Source: Streptomyces europaeiscabiei
Lineage (GTDB): Bacteria > Actinomycetota > Actinomycetes > Streptomycetales > Streptomycetaceae
Reading direction: 5' to 3'
Length of the DNA: 64,000 bases
Assembly: GCF_036346855.1 (NCBI RefSeq)
Contig: NZ_CP107841.1
Span: 5,212,001-5,276,000, forward strand
The notes under the pieces were generated by a model. The model worked only from the letters and a program-made list of their open reading frames with translations, did no database searches and was not told the origin of the DNA. Shown here one piece after another: positions 17,015 to 25,138 of this stretch. Position numbers and translations under genes: made by a program. How positions within the stretch are numbered: position 1 is the stretch's first letter; each line of letters begins with the position of its first letter.

Positions 17015-18352
17015 ATGACACAGGCTTCCGCGCTCCGCAGGACCACCCGGCGCCGACACGATCGTGAGATCATCACGCTGGCTGTTCCGGCCTTCGGCGC
17101 GCTCGTCGCCGAGCCACTCTTCCTGATGGTCGACACCGCCATCGTCGGCCACCTAGGGACCGCGCAACTGGCCGGCCTCGGCGTCGCTTCGGCCCTCCTC
17201 GTCACCGCGGTGAGCGTCTTCGTCTTCCTCGCCTACGCCACCACGGCCGCAGTCGCCCGACGCGTCGGAGCCGGGGATCTGCGGGCAGCCATCCGCCAGG
17301 GCATGGACGGCATCTGGCTCGCCCTGCTGCTGGGCGCGGCCGTCGTCGCTGTCGTCGTGCCCACGGCACCCATGCTCGTCGCCCTCTTCGGTACCTCGGA
17401 CACCGCGACTCCCTATGCCACGACCTATCTGCGCATCTCGGCACTCGGGATCCCGGCCATGCTCGTCGTACTCGCCGCCACCGGTGTACTGCGAGGCCTC
17501 CAGGACACGAAGACACCTCTGTACGTCGCCGTGGCGGGCTTCGTCGCCAACGGCGCCCTGAACGCAGGCCTTGTCTATGGCGCCGACCTGGGCATCGCGG
17601 GATCCGCCTGGGGCACGGTCATCGCCCAGGTCGGCATGGCTGTCGCATACCTCTGGGTGGTGATCCGCGGTGCCCGCAGACATGGCGCCTCATTGCGTCC
17701 GGATGCCATCGGCATACGTGCCTCGGCTCAGGCAGGGGCGCCCCTGCTGGTCCGTACGCTCTCACTGCGAGCCGTCCTCATGATCGCCACGGCGGTCGCC
17801 GCCCGGCTCGGGGACAAGGACATCGCCGCGCACCAGATCATTCTCGCGCTCTGGAGCCTGCTCGCCTTCGCTTTGGACGCAATCGCCATCGCCGGACAGG
17901 CCATCATCGGCCGCTACCTCGGCGCGGGCGACGCCCAGGGAGCCCGCGAGGCCTGCCGCCGGATGGTGCAGTGGGGGATCGCCACGGGTGCCGTCCTCGG
18001 ACTGCTGGTGATCCTCGCCCGCCCCGTGTTCATCCCGCTCTTCACAGACGACCCGACGGTGCAGGCAACCGCGCTCCCCGCTCTCATCGTCGTGGCGCTC
18101 GCCCAGCCGATCTCTGGGATCGTCTTCGTTCTCGACGGCGTACTCGTGGGCGCTGGAGACGGCCCCTACCTCGCCCGAGCCATGTTGCTGACCCTGGCGG
18201 TCTTCATCCCGGCCGCTCTGCTCGTCCCCACCTTCGGCGGTGGTCTCACCGCCCTCTGGGGCGCCATGACACTCATGATGGCAACACGCATGCTGACTCT
18301 CTGGCTGCGATCCCGTTCCGGCCTATGGATCGTCACCGGAGCGACGCGCTGA
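17015..18352 (+). CDS. MATE-family efflux transporter (DinF type)
   Basis: 445 residues, 12 predicted membrane helices in two MatE repeats (REIITLAVPAFGALVAEPLF, then from about residue 240). Exports cationic or drug-like compounds using a Na+ or H+ gradient; substrate unknown. ATG 17015 is chosen over a TTG at 17006 because a good -10 element overlaps the TTG. Followed by two parS sites and the terminator shared with the convergent ribosomal operon. Confidence 0.92.
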   Translation: MTQASALRRTTRRRHDREIITLAVPAFGALVAEPLFLMVDTAIVGHLGTAQLAGLGVASALLVTAVSVFVFLAYATTAAVARRVGAGDLRAAIRQGMDGIWLALLLGAAVVAVVVPTAPMLVALFGTSDTATPYATTYLRISALGIPAMLVVLAATGVLRGLQDTKTPLYVAVAGFVANGALNAGLVYGADLGIAGSAWGTVIAQVGMAVAYLWVVIRGARRHGASLRPDAIGIRASAQAGAPLLVRTLSLRAVLMIATAVAARLGDKDIAAHQIILALWSLLAFALDAIAIAGQAIIGRYLGAGDAQGAREACRRMVQWGIATGAVLGLLVILARPVFIPLFTDDPTVQATALPALIVVALAQPISGIVFVLDGVLVGAGDGPYLARAMLLTLAVFIPAALLVPTFGGGLTALWGAMTLMMATRMLTLWLRSRSGLWIVTGATR

Positions 18353-18375
18353 TTGCAGGACTTGCATCCGGCGTC

Positions 18376-18389
18376 GTTTCACGTGAAAC
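18376..18389. other. parS: parS site (pair, first)
   Basis: Perfect GTTTCACGTGAAAC, 31 bp before a second copy, downstream of the MATE gene. Confidence 0.95.
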
Positions 18390-18406
18390 ATCGCCCAACT
18401 CTCTGT

Positions 18407-18420
18407 GTTTCACGTGAAAC
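18407..18420. other. parS: parS site (pair, second)
   Basis: Perfect GTTTCACGTGAAAC; centre-to-centre 31 bp (about three helical turns) from the first. Confidence 0.95.
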
Positions 18421-18481
18421 AGTCGCTTCGCTGACATCCTGAGTCGATCGACACCGGTCAGCAATGGACCCGACAAGCATG

Positions 18482-18513
18482 TGGGGCCGCACCCTTCACA
18501 GGGTGCGGCCCCA
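18482..18513. terminator. Terminator of rpsF-ssb-rpsR-rplI operon
   Basis: 13-bp perfect stem (core GGGGCCGCACCC / GGGTGCGGCCCC) with loop TTCACA, 25 bp past the rplI stop; also stops the convergent MATE transcript. Confidence 0.85.
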
Positions 18514-18538
18514 TACACCGCTTCAGCGAGCGCGACCC

Positions 18539-18985
18539 TTAGGCCGCGATGACCTCGATGTTGACCTTGGCGGCAACCTCGGGGTGAAGACGCACGGACG
18601 TCTCGTGGGCGCCCAGCGTCTTGATCGCAGAAGTCAGCTCGATGCGGCGCTTGTCGACCTCGGGGCCACCGGAAGCCTTGATCGCGGAAGCGATGTCGGC
18701 CGGAGTGACGGAACCGAAGAGACGACCGGCGTCGCCGGAGCGGACAGCCAGACGGACCCTGACAGCCTCGAGCTGGCCCTTGATCTGGTTGGCCTGCTCG
18801 ATGGTCTGGATCTCGTGGATCTTGCGAGCACGACGGATCTGCTCGACGTCCTTCTCGCCACCCTTGGTCCAGCGGATAGCGAACTTCCGCGGGATCAGGT
18901 AGTTGCGAGCGTAGCCGTCCTTGACGTCGACGACGTCTCCTGCAGCGCCGAGGCCGGAGACCTCGTGAGTAAGGATGATCTTCAT
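18539..18985 (-). CDS. rplI: 50S ribosomal protein L9
   Basis: 148 residues, the usual L9 length: [19 protein letters not shown] then [13 protein letters not shown], a long central helix and C-terminal domain. Binds 23S rRNA domain V near the L1 stalk. Last gene of the operon, 17 bp after rpsR, followed by a strong hairpin. Confidence 0.98.
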   Translation of the reverse strand: MKIILTHEVSGLGAAGDVVDVKDGYARNYLIPRKFAIRWTKGGEKDVEQIRRARKIHEIQTIEQANQIKGQLEAVRVRLAVRSGDAGRLFGSVTPADIASAIKASGGPEVDKRRIELTSAIKTLGAHETSVRLHPEVAAKVNIEVIAA

Positions 18986-19002
18986 TATTCGGTCACCCTT
19001 CC

Positions 19003-19239
19003 TTAGCGCGCGGTGGACGTGTAGGGCAGCAGCGCCATCTCACGGCTGTTCTTGACGGCCGTGGCGACGTCACGCTGGTGCTGCGTGCAGTTGCCGGTCA
19101 CGCGACGGGCACGGATCTTGCCGCGGTCGGAAATGAACTTCCGCAGCATGTTCGTGTCCTTGTAGTCCACGTACGTGACCTTGTCCTTGCAAAAAGCGCA
19201 GACCTTCTTCTTAGGCTTGCGCACAGGCGGCTTCGCCAT
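19003..19239 (-). CDS. rpsR: 30S ribosomal protein S18
   Basis: 78 residues; start ATG 19239 after CAGGAG. Retains cysteines (VCAFCK and VTGNC), the zinc-ribbon-type (C+) form of S18; Streptomyces usually also has a Cys-less paralogue elsewhere under zinc control. Partner of S6 in the 30S platform, encoded in the same operon. Confidence 0.97.
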   Translation of the reverse strand: MAKPPVRKPKKKVCAFCKDKVTYVDYKDTNMLRKFISDRGKIRARRVTGNCTQHQRDVATAVKNSREMALLPYTSTAR

Positions 19240-19320
19240 GGTGTTTCTCCTGTGTGATCAAGAAGTTTGGGGTACGGCCCCGCCTTCGACCTCGAGGACC
19301 GGTGATCCGGCCAGGAAGCC

Positions 19321-19932
19321 TTAGAAGGGGGGCTCGTCCGAGTAGCCGCCACCGCCGCCGGAGCTTCCGCCCCAGCCGCCGCCGCTGCCGCCCTGGTTGC
19401 CGGCCTGGTTGCCACCGGCAGGAGCGCCGCTGGCCCACGGGTCGTCGGCGGGAGCGCCGCCGCCCTGCTGGCCGCCGCCGGAGCTTCCGCCCCAGCCGCC
19501 GCCACCCTGGCCGCCACCGTTACCGCCGCCACCGCCGCCGTAACCACCCTGGCCACCGCGGCCACCGCCGGCGGTCTTGGTGACCTTGGCCGTGGCACTG
19601 CGCAGGCTGGCGCCGACTTCCTCGACGTCCAGCTCGTAGACCGTGCGCTTGACGCCCTCACGGTCCTCGTAGGACCGCTGCTTCAGCCGGCCCTGCACGA
19701 TGACGCGCATGCCTCGCTGGAGCGACTCGGCGACGTTCTCCGCCGCCTGACGCCAGACCGAGCAGGTCAGGAACAGGCTCTCGCCGTCCTTCCACTCGTT
19801 GGTCTGACGGTCGAAGGTGCGGGGAGTGGACGCGACACGGAACTTCGCGACCGCCGCACCGGAAGGGGTGAAGCGCAGCTCGGGGTCGTCGACAAGATTG
19901 CCGACGACCGTGATGACGGTCTCGCCTGCCAT
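19321..19932 (-). CDS. ssb: Single-stranded DNA-binding protein
   Basis: 203 residues. OB fold over residues 1-110 ([19 protein letters not shown]), then a Gly/Ser/Gln-rich linker encoded by repetitive GGC-type codons, ending in the acidic tip SDEPPF that recruits replication partners. Lies between rpsF and rpsR as in most bacteria. GAGAGG precedes the ATG. The repetitive linker DNA (19330-19580) is coding, not a satellite. Confidence 0.97.
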   Translation of the reverse strand: MAGETVITVVGNLVDDPELRFTPSGAAVAKFRVASTPRTFDRQTNEWKDGESLFLTCSVWRQAAENVAESLQRGMRVIVQGRLKQRSYEDREGVKRTVYELDVEEVGASLRSATAKVTKTAGGGRGGQGGYGGGGGGNGGGQGGGGWGGSSGGGQQGGGAPADDPWASGAPAGGNQAGNQGGSGGGWGGSSGGGGGYSDEPPF

Positions 19933-20009
19933 GGGGGTACCTCTCGGCGGGTTTGCTGCTGGCTGCTAGTGCTGCTACTCGGATCCCGGGATCAGCTGAG
20001 CGGGAGAGC

Positions 20010-20300
20010 TCAGTGGGTCTCGGGGCGGAGGACCTTGGTCCGGAGGACCGACTCGTTCAGGTTCATCTGGCGGTCGAGCTCCTTGACGACCGCAGGCTCG
20101 GCCTGCAGATCGATGACCGAGTAGATGCCCTCAGGCTTCTTCTTGATCTCGTACGAGAGACGACGACGGCCCCAGGTGTCGACCTTCTCGACCTTTCCGT
20201 TGCCCTCACGGACGACGGAGAGGAAGTTCTCGATCAGAGGGGCGACAGCGCGCTCCTCCAGATCGGGGTCGAGGATGACCATCACCTCGTAGTGACGCAT
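20010..20300 (-). CDS. rpsF: 30S ribosomal protein S6
   Basis: 96 residues, [17 protein letters not shown] through [11 protein letters not shown]; ferredoxin-like S6 fold. ATG 20300 behind a near-perfect AAAGGAGGTGGG. First gene of the operon; its promoter must lie in 20301-20560, where only weak -35/-10 matches are seen. Confidence 0.98.
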   Translation of the reverse strand: MRHYEVMVILDPDLEERAVAPLIENFLSVVREGNGKVEKVDTWGRRRLSYEIKKKPEGIYSVIDLQAEPAVVKELDRQMNLNESVLRTKVLRPETH

Positions 20301-20563
20301 GTAGAACCCACCTCCTTTGGACTCAGCGGCCACGGTCGTTCCGTGGCAGGAGGGTCGTGATGCGTACGCAACGGTATCGGCAGCCACTGACAATCGGGGT
20401 CCCCGCTGGGGATCCCTGCCATGGCCTGGGCAGACACCGGTGCAGACGCTACAGACTACCTGCACCCCCGCTTCCGGTTGAAATCCAGGGGTGGTGACCG
20501 TCAGTCTGTACACATCGGGTGTGTATGGCGCTACGATGCGCCGCCTTCCGCAGGAGGTGCCCT

Positions 20564-20878
20564 ATGGCACAGACATTGCGACCCAACATCGCCGGCTCTC
20601 TGTTCGCCACCGACGACAAGCCCCACCCAGTACAGGACACCCTGCTGGCCATGACGCTCGTACTCGGGGCGGTCTCCTTCGTCACCGCGATGTTCCACCA
20701 TCTGCACCTGCTCAGTTCCTGGGCAGGGTTGGTGGGGATTCTGACCGGCGCGTACGGGCAGTTCATCTCGGAGACGACCCGTGAGCGCTTCGGCCTGATC
20801 GTGGGTCTCGGTGCCTCGGCCGTCGGCTTCTTCCTCGGCATGGCCCATGGAGGTCTCTTCGGCGGGGTCATCGGCTGA
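20564..20878 (+). CDS. Conserved small integral membrane protein
   Basis: 104 residues from ATG 20564 with CAGGAGGTG upstream. After a 25-residue polar N-terminus there are three hydrophobic segments (about residues 28-45, 49-64 and 75-102), Gly-rich near the C-terminus (FLGMAHGGLFGG). I do not recognise a named family; similar proteins sit beside rpsF/ssb in streptomycetes. Divergent from rpsF; a hairpin follows. Confidence 0.75.
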   Translation: MAQTLRPNIAGSLFATDDKPHPVQDTLLAMTLVLGAVSFVTAMFHHLHLLSSWAGLVGILTGAYGQFISETTRERFGLIVGLGASAVGFFLGMAHGGLFGGVIG

Positions 20879-20897
20879 CTCCGTACCCCGGCCGCGC

Positions 20898-20932
20898 GGG
20901 CGGCGGACCGTACTTGTAGCTGTCCGCCGCCC
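20898..20932 (+). terminator. Hairpin terminator after membrane-protein gene
   Basis: 11-bp perfect stem (GGGCGGCGGAC, 20898-20908, with 20922-20932), 13-nt loop, 19 bp past the stop. Confidence 0.7.
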
Positions 20933-21101
20933 TACATCGGACCAAGCAGCCGAATAGCACCACCTGGTGTCCCGGCCGCATACTGGCCGGGCCCCAGGTT
21001 CCATACGGCCATTCGAGGCGCCCGCAGGGCGCAGTAGGCTTCGGCGCGAGAGCCGGAGCCCCTGTACCCATGGGGACACACCAGCCCGAGGAGCGCCCTG
21101 A

Positions 21102-22223
21102 ATGAGCCTGACCCTGAGGACGATCAGCCGTGAGCAGCATCTGGCTTACATCCAGAGCCTGCCCTCGGCTAGCCACATGCAGGTCCCGGCCTGGGCCGAC
21201 GTCAAGGCCGAGTGGCGCTCCGAGAGCCTCGGGTGGTTCGACGACAAGACCGGTGAGATGGTCGGCGCCGGCCTGGTGCTGTACCGCCAACTGCCCAAGA
21301 TCAAGCGCTATCTCGCCTATCTGCCCGAGGGCCCGGTCATCAACTGGTTCGCCCCGAACCTCACCGACTGGCTGGAGCCGATGCTCGCGCATCTGAAGCA
21401 GCAGGGCGCCTTCTCGGTGAAGATGGGCCCACCGGTGATCATCAGGCGTTGGGAAGCCACCTCCATCAAGGCGGGCATCCAGAACCCGGACGTGAAGCGT
21501 CTGCGTGACATCGAGGCCGACTTCATCGAGCCACGCGCCTTCGAGGTCGCCGACAAACTGCGCCGCATGGGCTGGCAGCAGGGCGAGGACGGCGGGGCCG
21601 GCTTCGGTGACGTACAGCCCCGCTACGTCTACCAGGTGCCGCTGGCCAACCGCTCCCTGGAAGAGGTTCACAGAAACTTCAACCAGCTGTGGCGCCGCAA
21701 CATCAAGAAGGCCGAGAAGGCGGGCGTCGAGGTCGTCCAGGGCGGTTACCAAGACCTGGAGGAGTGGCAGCGGCTGTACGAGATCACGGCCCTGCGCGAC
21801 CGCTTCCGGCCCCGCCCGCTGTCGTACTTCCAACGTATGTGGACGGCCCTCAACACCGAGGACCCCAACCGCATGCGGCTCTACTTCGCCCGGCACAACG
21901 GCGTGAACCTGTCCGCCGCGACCATGCTGGTCGTCGGCGGGCACGTCTGGTACTCCTACGGTGCCTCGGACAACATCGGCCGTGAGGTCCGGCCCTCGAA
22001 CGCGATGCAGTGGCGCATGCTGCGCGACGCCTACGCTCTTGGCGCGACCGTCTACGACCTGCGCGGTATCTCCGACTCGCTGGACGAGACGGATCACCTC
22101 TTCGGTCTGATCCAGTTCAAGGTGGGCACGGGCGGACAGGCCGCCGAATACCTCGGTGAGTGGGACTTCCCGCTGAACAAGCTGCTCCACAAGGCACTCG
22201 ACATCTACATGTCGCGCCGCTGA
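21102..22223 (+). CDS. femX: FemX-type peptidoglycan cross-bridge aminoacyltransferase
   Basis: 373 residues, FemABX/lipid II:glycine transferase family with two GNAT-like halves (residues ~5-180 and 185-370). Motifs include HMQVPAWADVK, LWRRNIKKAEKAGVEV and YDLRGI near the C-terminus. In S. coelicolor FemX adds the first glycine to the stem-peptide diaminopimelate and is essential unless vancomycin-resistance genes compensate. Followed at 65 bp by an alanine-racemase-like gene, a cell-wall pairing. Confidence 0.88.
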   Translation: MSLTLRTISREQHLAYIQSLPSASHMQVPAWADVKAEWRSESLGWFDDKTGEMVGAGLVLYRQLPKIKRYLAYLPEGPVINWFAPNLTDWLEPMLAHLKQQGAFSVKMGPPVIIRRWEATSIKAGIQNPDVKRLRDIEADFIEPRAFEVADKLRRMGWQQGEDGGAGFGDVQPRYVYQVPLANRSLEEVHRNFNQLWRRNIKKAEKAGVEVVQGGYQDLEEWQRLYEITALRDRFRPRPLSYFQRMWTALNTEDPNRMRLYFARHNGVNLSAATMLVVGGHVWYSYGASDNIGREVRPSNAMQWRMLRDAYALGATVYDLRGISDSLDETDHLFGLIQFKVGTGGQAAEYLGEWDFPLNKLLHKALDIYMSRR

Positions 22224-22288
22224 CGCCCCCGTTTTTGCTTCCATACCTCTGATACACCGCAGCCACGAGAAAGGTTCCGGGACCGTCC

Positions 22289-23320
22289 ATGGCGCTCACG
22301 CTGTACGTCGACACCGCGCGCTGGCGGGCACACCACAAGCATGTTCAGGAGCAGTTCCCGGGACTCGTCCCCGTCTGCAAGGGCAACGGCTACGGCTTCG
22401 GGCACGAGAAGCTGGCGGAAGAGGCCACGCGCCTCGGGTCGGACATCCTCGCCGTCGGCACCACGTACGAGGCCGCCCGGATCAAGGACTGGTTCAGCGG
22501 CGACCTGCTGGTGCTGACGCCCTACCGGCGCGCTGAGGAGCCCGTACCCCTGCCCGACCGTGTCATCCGTTCCGTGTCGTCGGTCGACGGCGTGTACGGG
22601 CTCGTGGGTGCCCGTGTCGTCATCGAGGTCATGTCCTCGATGAAGCGGCACGGAGTGAGCGAGCAGGAACTGCCCCAGCTCCACGCAGCCATAGAGAACG
22701 TGCGCCTGGAGGGCTTCGCCATCCACCTGCCGCTGGACCGCACCGACGGCTCGGACGCCGTCGAGGAGGTCATCGGCTGGATGGACCGCCTGCGCGCGGC
22801 CCGGCTGCCTCTGCACACCATGTTCGTGAGCCACCTCAAGTCCGAGGACCTCATCCGCCTCCAGCAGCAGTTCCCGCAGACCCGTTTCCGGGCCCGCATC
22901 GGCACGCGGCTGTGGCTGGGTGACCACGAGGCGACCGAGTACCGCGGGGCCGTGCTGGACGTGACCCGCGTCGCCAAGGGCGACCGCTTCGGTTACCGGC
23001 AGCAGAAGGCGGCCTCCGACGGCTTCCTGGTCGTCGTGGCGGGCGGTACGTCGCACGGGGTGGGTCTGGAGGCGCCGAAGGCGCTGCACGGCGTCATGCC
23101 GCGCGCCAAGGGCGTCGCACGGGCAGGCCTCGCCACGGTCAACCGGAACCTTTCTCCATTCGTCTGGGGCGGCAAACAGCGCTGGTTCGCCGAGCCGCCG
23201 CACATGCAGGTGTCGATCCTCTTCGTGCCGTCGGACGCCCCGGAGCCGAAGGTCGGCGAGGAACTGGTGGCCCATCTGCGGCACACCACCACGCAGTTCG
23301 ACCGGATCGTCGACCGCTGA
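22289..23320 (+). CDS. Alanine-racemase-like PLP protein
   Basis: 343 residues, fold-type III (Alr) family: PLP lysine in PVCKGNGYGFGH (Lys31), then a TIM barrel and a beta-domain. Two differences from true racemases: KGNGYGFG instead of KANAYGHG, and the C-terminal segment that normally reads roughly IGYADG, with the second catalytic Tyr, here reads VVVAGGTSHG. Racemase activity is therefore doubtful. Together with FemX upstream it is probably cell-wall related. Ends before a 22-bp-arm hairpin. Confidence 0.75.
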   Translation: MALTLYVDTARWRAHHKHVQEQFPGLVPVCKGNGYGFGHEKLAEEATRLGSDILAVGTTYEAARIKDWFSGDLLVLTPYRRAEEPVPLPDRVIRSVSSVDGVYGLVGARVVIEVMSSMKRHGVSEQELPQLHAAIENVRLEGFAIHLPLDRTDGSDAVEEVIGWMDRLRAARLPLHTMFVSHLKSEDLIRLQQQFPQTRFRARIGTRLWLGDHEATEYRGAVLDVTRVAKGDRFGYRQQKAASDGFLVVVAGGTSHGVGLEAPKALHGVMPRAKGVARAGLATVNRNLSPFVWGGKQRWFAEPPHMQVSILFVPSDAPEPKVGEELVAHLRHTTTQFDRIVDR

Positions 23321-23376
23321 GCCCCTGCCTCCCGAGAGGCGAGGGAACGAATCGCCGGACGGATCATCCGCGGTGC

Positions 23377-23422
23377 AACGCGGAGGGCCGTACACGAGAC
23401 CTCGTGTACGGCCCTCCGCGTT
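23377..23422. terminator. Very strong bidirectional hairpin terminator
   Basis: Perfect 22-bp arms (23377-23398 and 23401-23422) around a 2-nt centre, between two convergent genes. The longest perfect non-parS hairpin in the window. Confidence 0.85.
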
Positions 23423-23443
23423 ACCTGCCCGCGCTCTGTTCGC

Positions 23444-24943
23444 TCAGGGCGAACTGTTTCCCGGATCACGGCTTCCCCACTCCACCTGTGCCCCTTCGAA
23501 GTGCATCGCGTGCCGCGGGGGATGGGCCGCCGCGCCGTACACATGAACGTCCTCCGCGCCGTCGAGCACTCCACCGGAGGGATCGTCGTCGCCCGCCCGG
23601 CGCACCGTGTCGCGCTCGGGCATGAAGATGTCCCGCACGACGAGGACGCACAGGTACAGCGTCCCCAACAGGTGCGCCATGATGGCGAGTTGGTAGCCCT
23701 CGGCAGGCAGACCCTTGTGGGCGTCCCCGCTGGTCGTGTACGCGAGGTACATCCAGATCCCCAGGAAGTACGCCACTTCGCACGCCTGCCAGATGAGGAA
23801 GTCCCGCCAGCGGGGCCGGGCCAGCGCGGCGAGCGGCACCAGCCAGAGCACGTACTGCGGCGAGTAGACCTTGTTGGTGAGGATGAAGGCCGCGACGATC
23901 AGGAAGGCAAGTTGCGCGAAGCGCGGGCGGCGCGGTGCGGTCAGTGTGAGCGCGGCGATGCCCGCGCAGACGAGCACCATCGAGACCATCGCATACGCGT
24001 TCGCGGTCTCGGCCGTGATCTGGATGTTCATCCGCTGCGCGACGACGAGGAAGAAGGAGCCGAAGTCAACGCCACGTTCCTGGCTGAAGCGGTAGAACTT
24101 CGCCCATCCGTCGGGGGCAAGGAGCATCACCGGGATGTTCACCGCGAGCCAGGCCCCGACGGTGCCTAGCAGAGCGGTCACGAACGCGCGCCACTTGCCC
24201 GCCCGCCAGCACAGCACGAAGAGCGGTCCGAGCACCAGGAACGGATAGAACTTGGCGGCAGTGGCGAGTCCGATCAGCACACCGAAGGCGAGGGGCCTCC
24301 CGCGCGACCACATCAGCATCGCTGCGGCCAGCAGAGCCACGGCGAGCAGGTCCCAGTTGATGGTGGCGGTCAGCGCGAAAGCGGGCGCCAGAGCCACCAG
24401 AAGGCCGTCCCAGGGGCGTCGGCGGTGAATGCGCGCGCAGCAGACAGCGATGACCGCCGCGCACGCCATCAGCATCCCTGCGTTGACCATCCAGTACCAC
24501 TGCTCTTGTTCCTGGATGGTACCGCTGCCCGGGGTGAGCCAGGCGGCGACCTCCATGAACACACCGGTCAGCACCGGGTACTCGAGGTACTCCATGTCGC
24601 CGGGGATCTTGTCGAAGTACGGCACGAGCCCGTCGGCGAAGCCACGCCCCTGGTAGAGGTGGGGGATGTCCGAGTAGCAGGCGTGCGTGTACTGGGAGCT
24701 GGCCCCGAAGAACCAGGCGCCGTCATAGCAGGGCAGCTTCTGCACCATGCCGAGCGCGAACACGCCGATCGCCACAAGCGCCACAACCCGTACCGGCGTC
24801 CACCAGGACGTGCCGAGCAGCGCCCGTCGCCCGATCGGGCCGCCGATCAGCTCACTGCCGGTCGAAGCGACCTCGTCCTCCCTGGTCGGCCGCACGGGCT
24901 CCGGCTCGTCCACGCTCACTCGCGTCGTCTCTGCACTGGGCAT
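23444..24943 (-). CDS. Membrane glycosyltransferase, GT87/DUF2029-like
   Basis: 499 residues from ATG 24943 (AGGA eight bases upstream). About ten membrane helices starting near residue 55; a large first external loop with PCYDGAWFFGASSQYTHACY and an acidic patch FDKIPGDMEYLEYPV, then FYPFLVLGPLF and NKVYSPQYVLWLVPL. The pattern fits polyprenyl-phosphate-mannose-dependent mannosyltransferases (GT-C, GT87). Acceptor unknown. Upstream lie two parS sites and the PBP terminator. Confidence 0.8.
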   Translation of the reverse strand: MPSAETTRVSVDEPEPVRPTREDEVASTGSELIGGPIGRRALLGTSWWTPVRVVALVAIGVFALGMVQKLPCYDGAWFFGASSQYTHACYSDIPHLYQGRGFADGLVPYFDKIPGDMEYLEYPVLTGVFMEVAAWLTPGSGTIQEQEQWYWMVNAGMLMACAAVIAVCCARIHRRRPWDGLLVALAPAFALTATINWDLLAVALLAAAMLMWSRGRPLAFGVLIGLATAAKFYPFLVLGPLFVLCWRAGKWRAFVTALLGTVGAWLAVNIPVMLLAPDGWAKFYRFSQERGVDFGSFFLVVAQRMNIQITAETANAYAMVSMVLVCAGIAALTLTAPRRPRFAQLAFLIVAAFILTNKVYSPQYVLWLVPLAALARPRWRDFLIWQACEVAYFLGIWMYLAYTTSGDAHKGLPAEGYQLAIMAHLLGTLYLCVLVVRDIFMPERDTVRRAGDDDPSGGVLDGAEDVHVYGAAAHPPRHAMHFEGAQVEWGSRDPGNSSP

Positions 24944-25015
24944 GCCGCACATCCTGCCGTACGCGCCTGGGAATACGCCGAGGGCTACCGCATCCCGTCG
25001 TGTGCGACAGCCCAT

Positions 25016-25029
25016 GTTTCACGTGAAAC
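25016..25029. other. parS: parS site
   Basis: Perfect GTTTCACGTGAAAC in the gap upstream of the glycosyltransferase gene. Confidence 0.95.
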
Positions 25030-25068
25030 ACGCCCTGGCCTCCTGATGCCCGGGTCCCACAGGAACGG

Positions 25069-25105
25069 CAAGGGCCACCGCACCTGACCGGTGGGGTGGC
25101 CCTTG
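25069..25105 (-). terminator. Terminator of the class A PBP gene
   Basis: 11-bp arms (CAAGGGCCACC, 25069-25079, with 25095-25105), 15-nt loop, 34 bp past the stop. Its outer base is the first base of the next parS site. Confidence 0.65.
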
Positions 25106-25118
25106 TTTCACGTGAAAC
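25105..25118. other. parS: parS site abutting terminator
   Basis: Perfect GTTTCACGTGAAAC, 20 bp after the PBP stop codon and touching the hairpin. Confidence 0.95.
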
Positions 25119-25138
25119 ACATTCTGCCGAGCGGGGGG

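Noticed and set aside
19330..19580. Repeated GCC/GGC-rich DNA resembling a minisatellite
   Set aside because: It is the coding sequence of the Gly-rich SSB linker.
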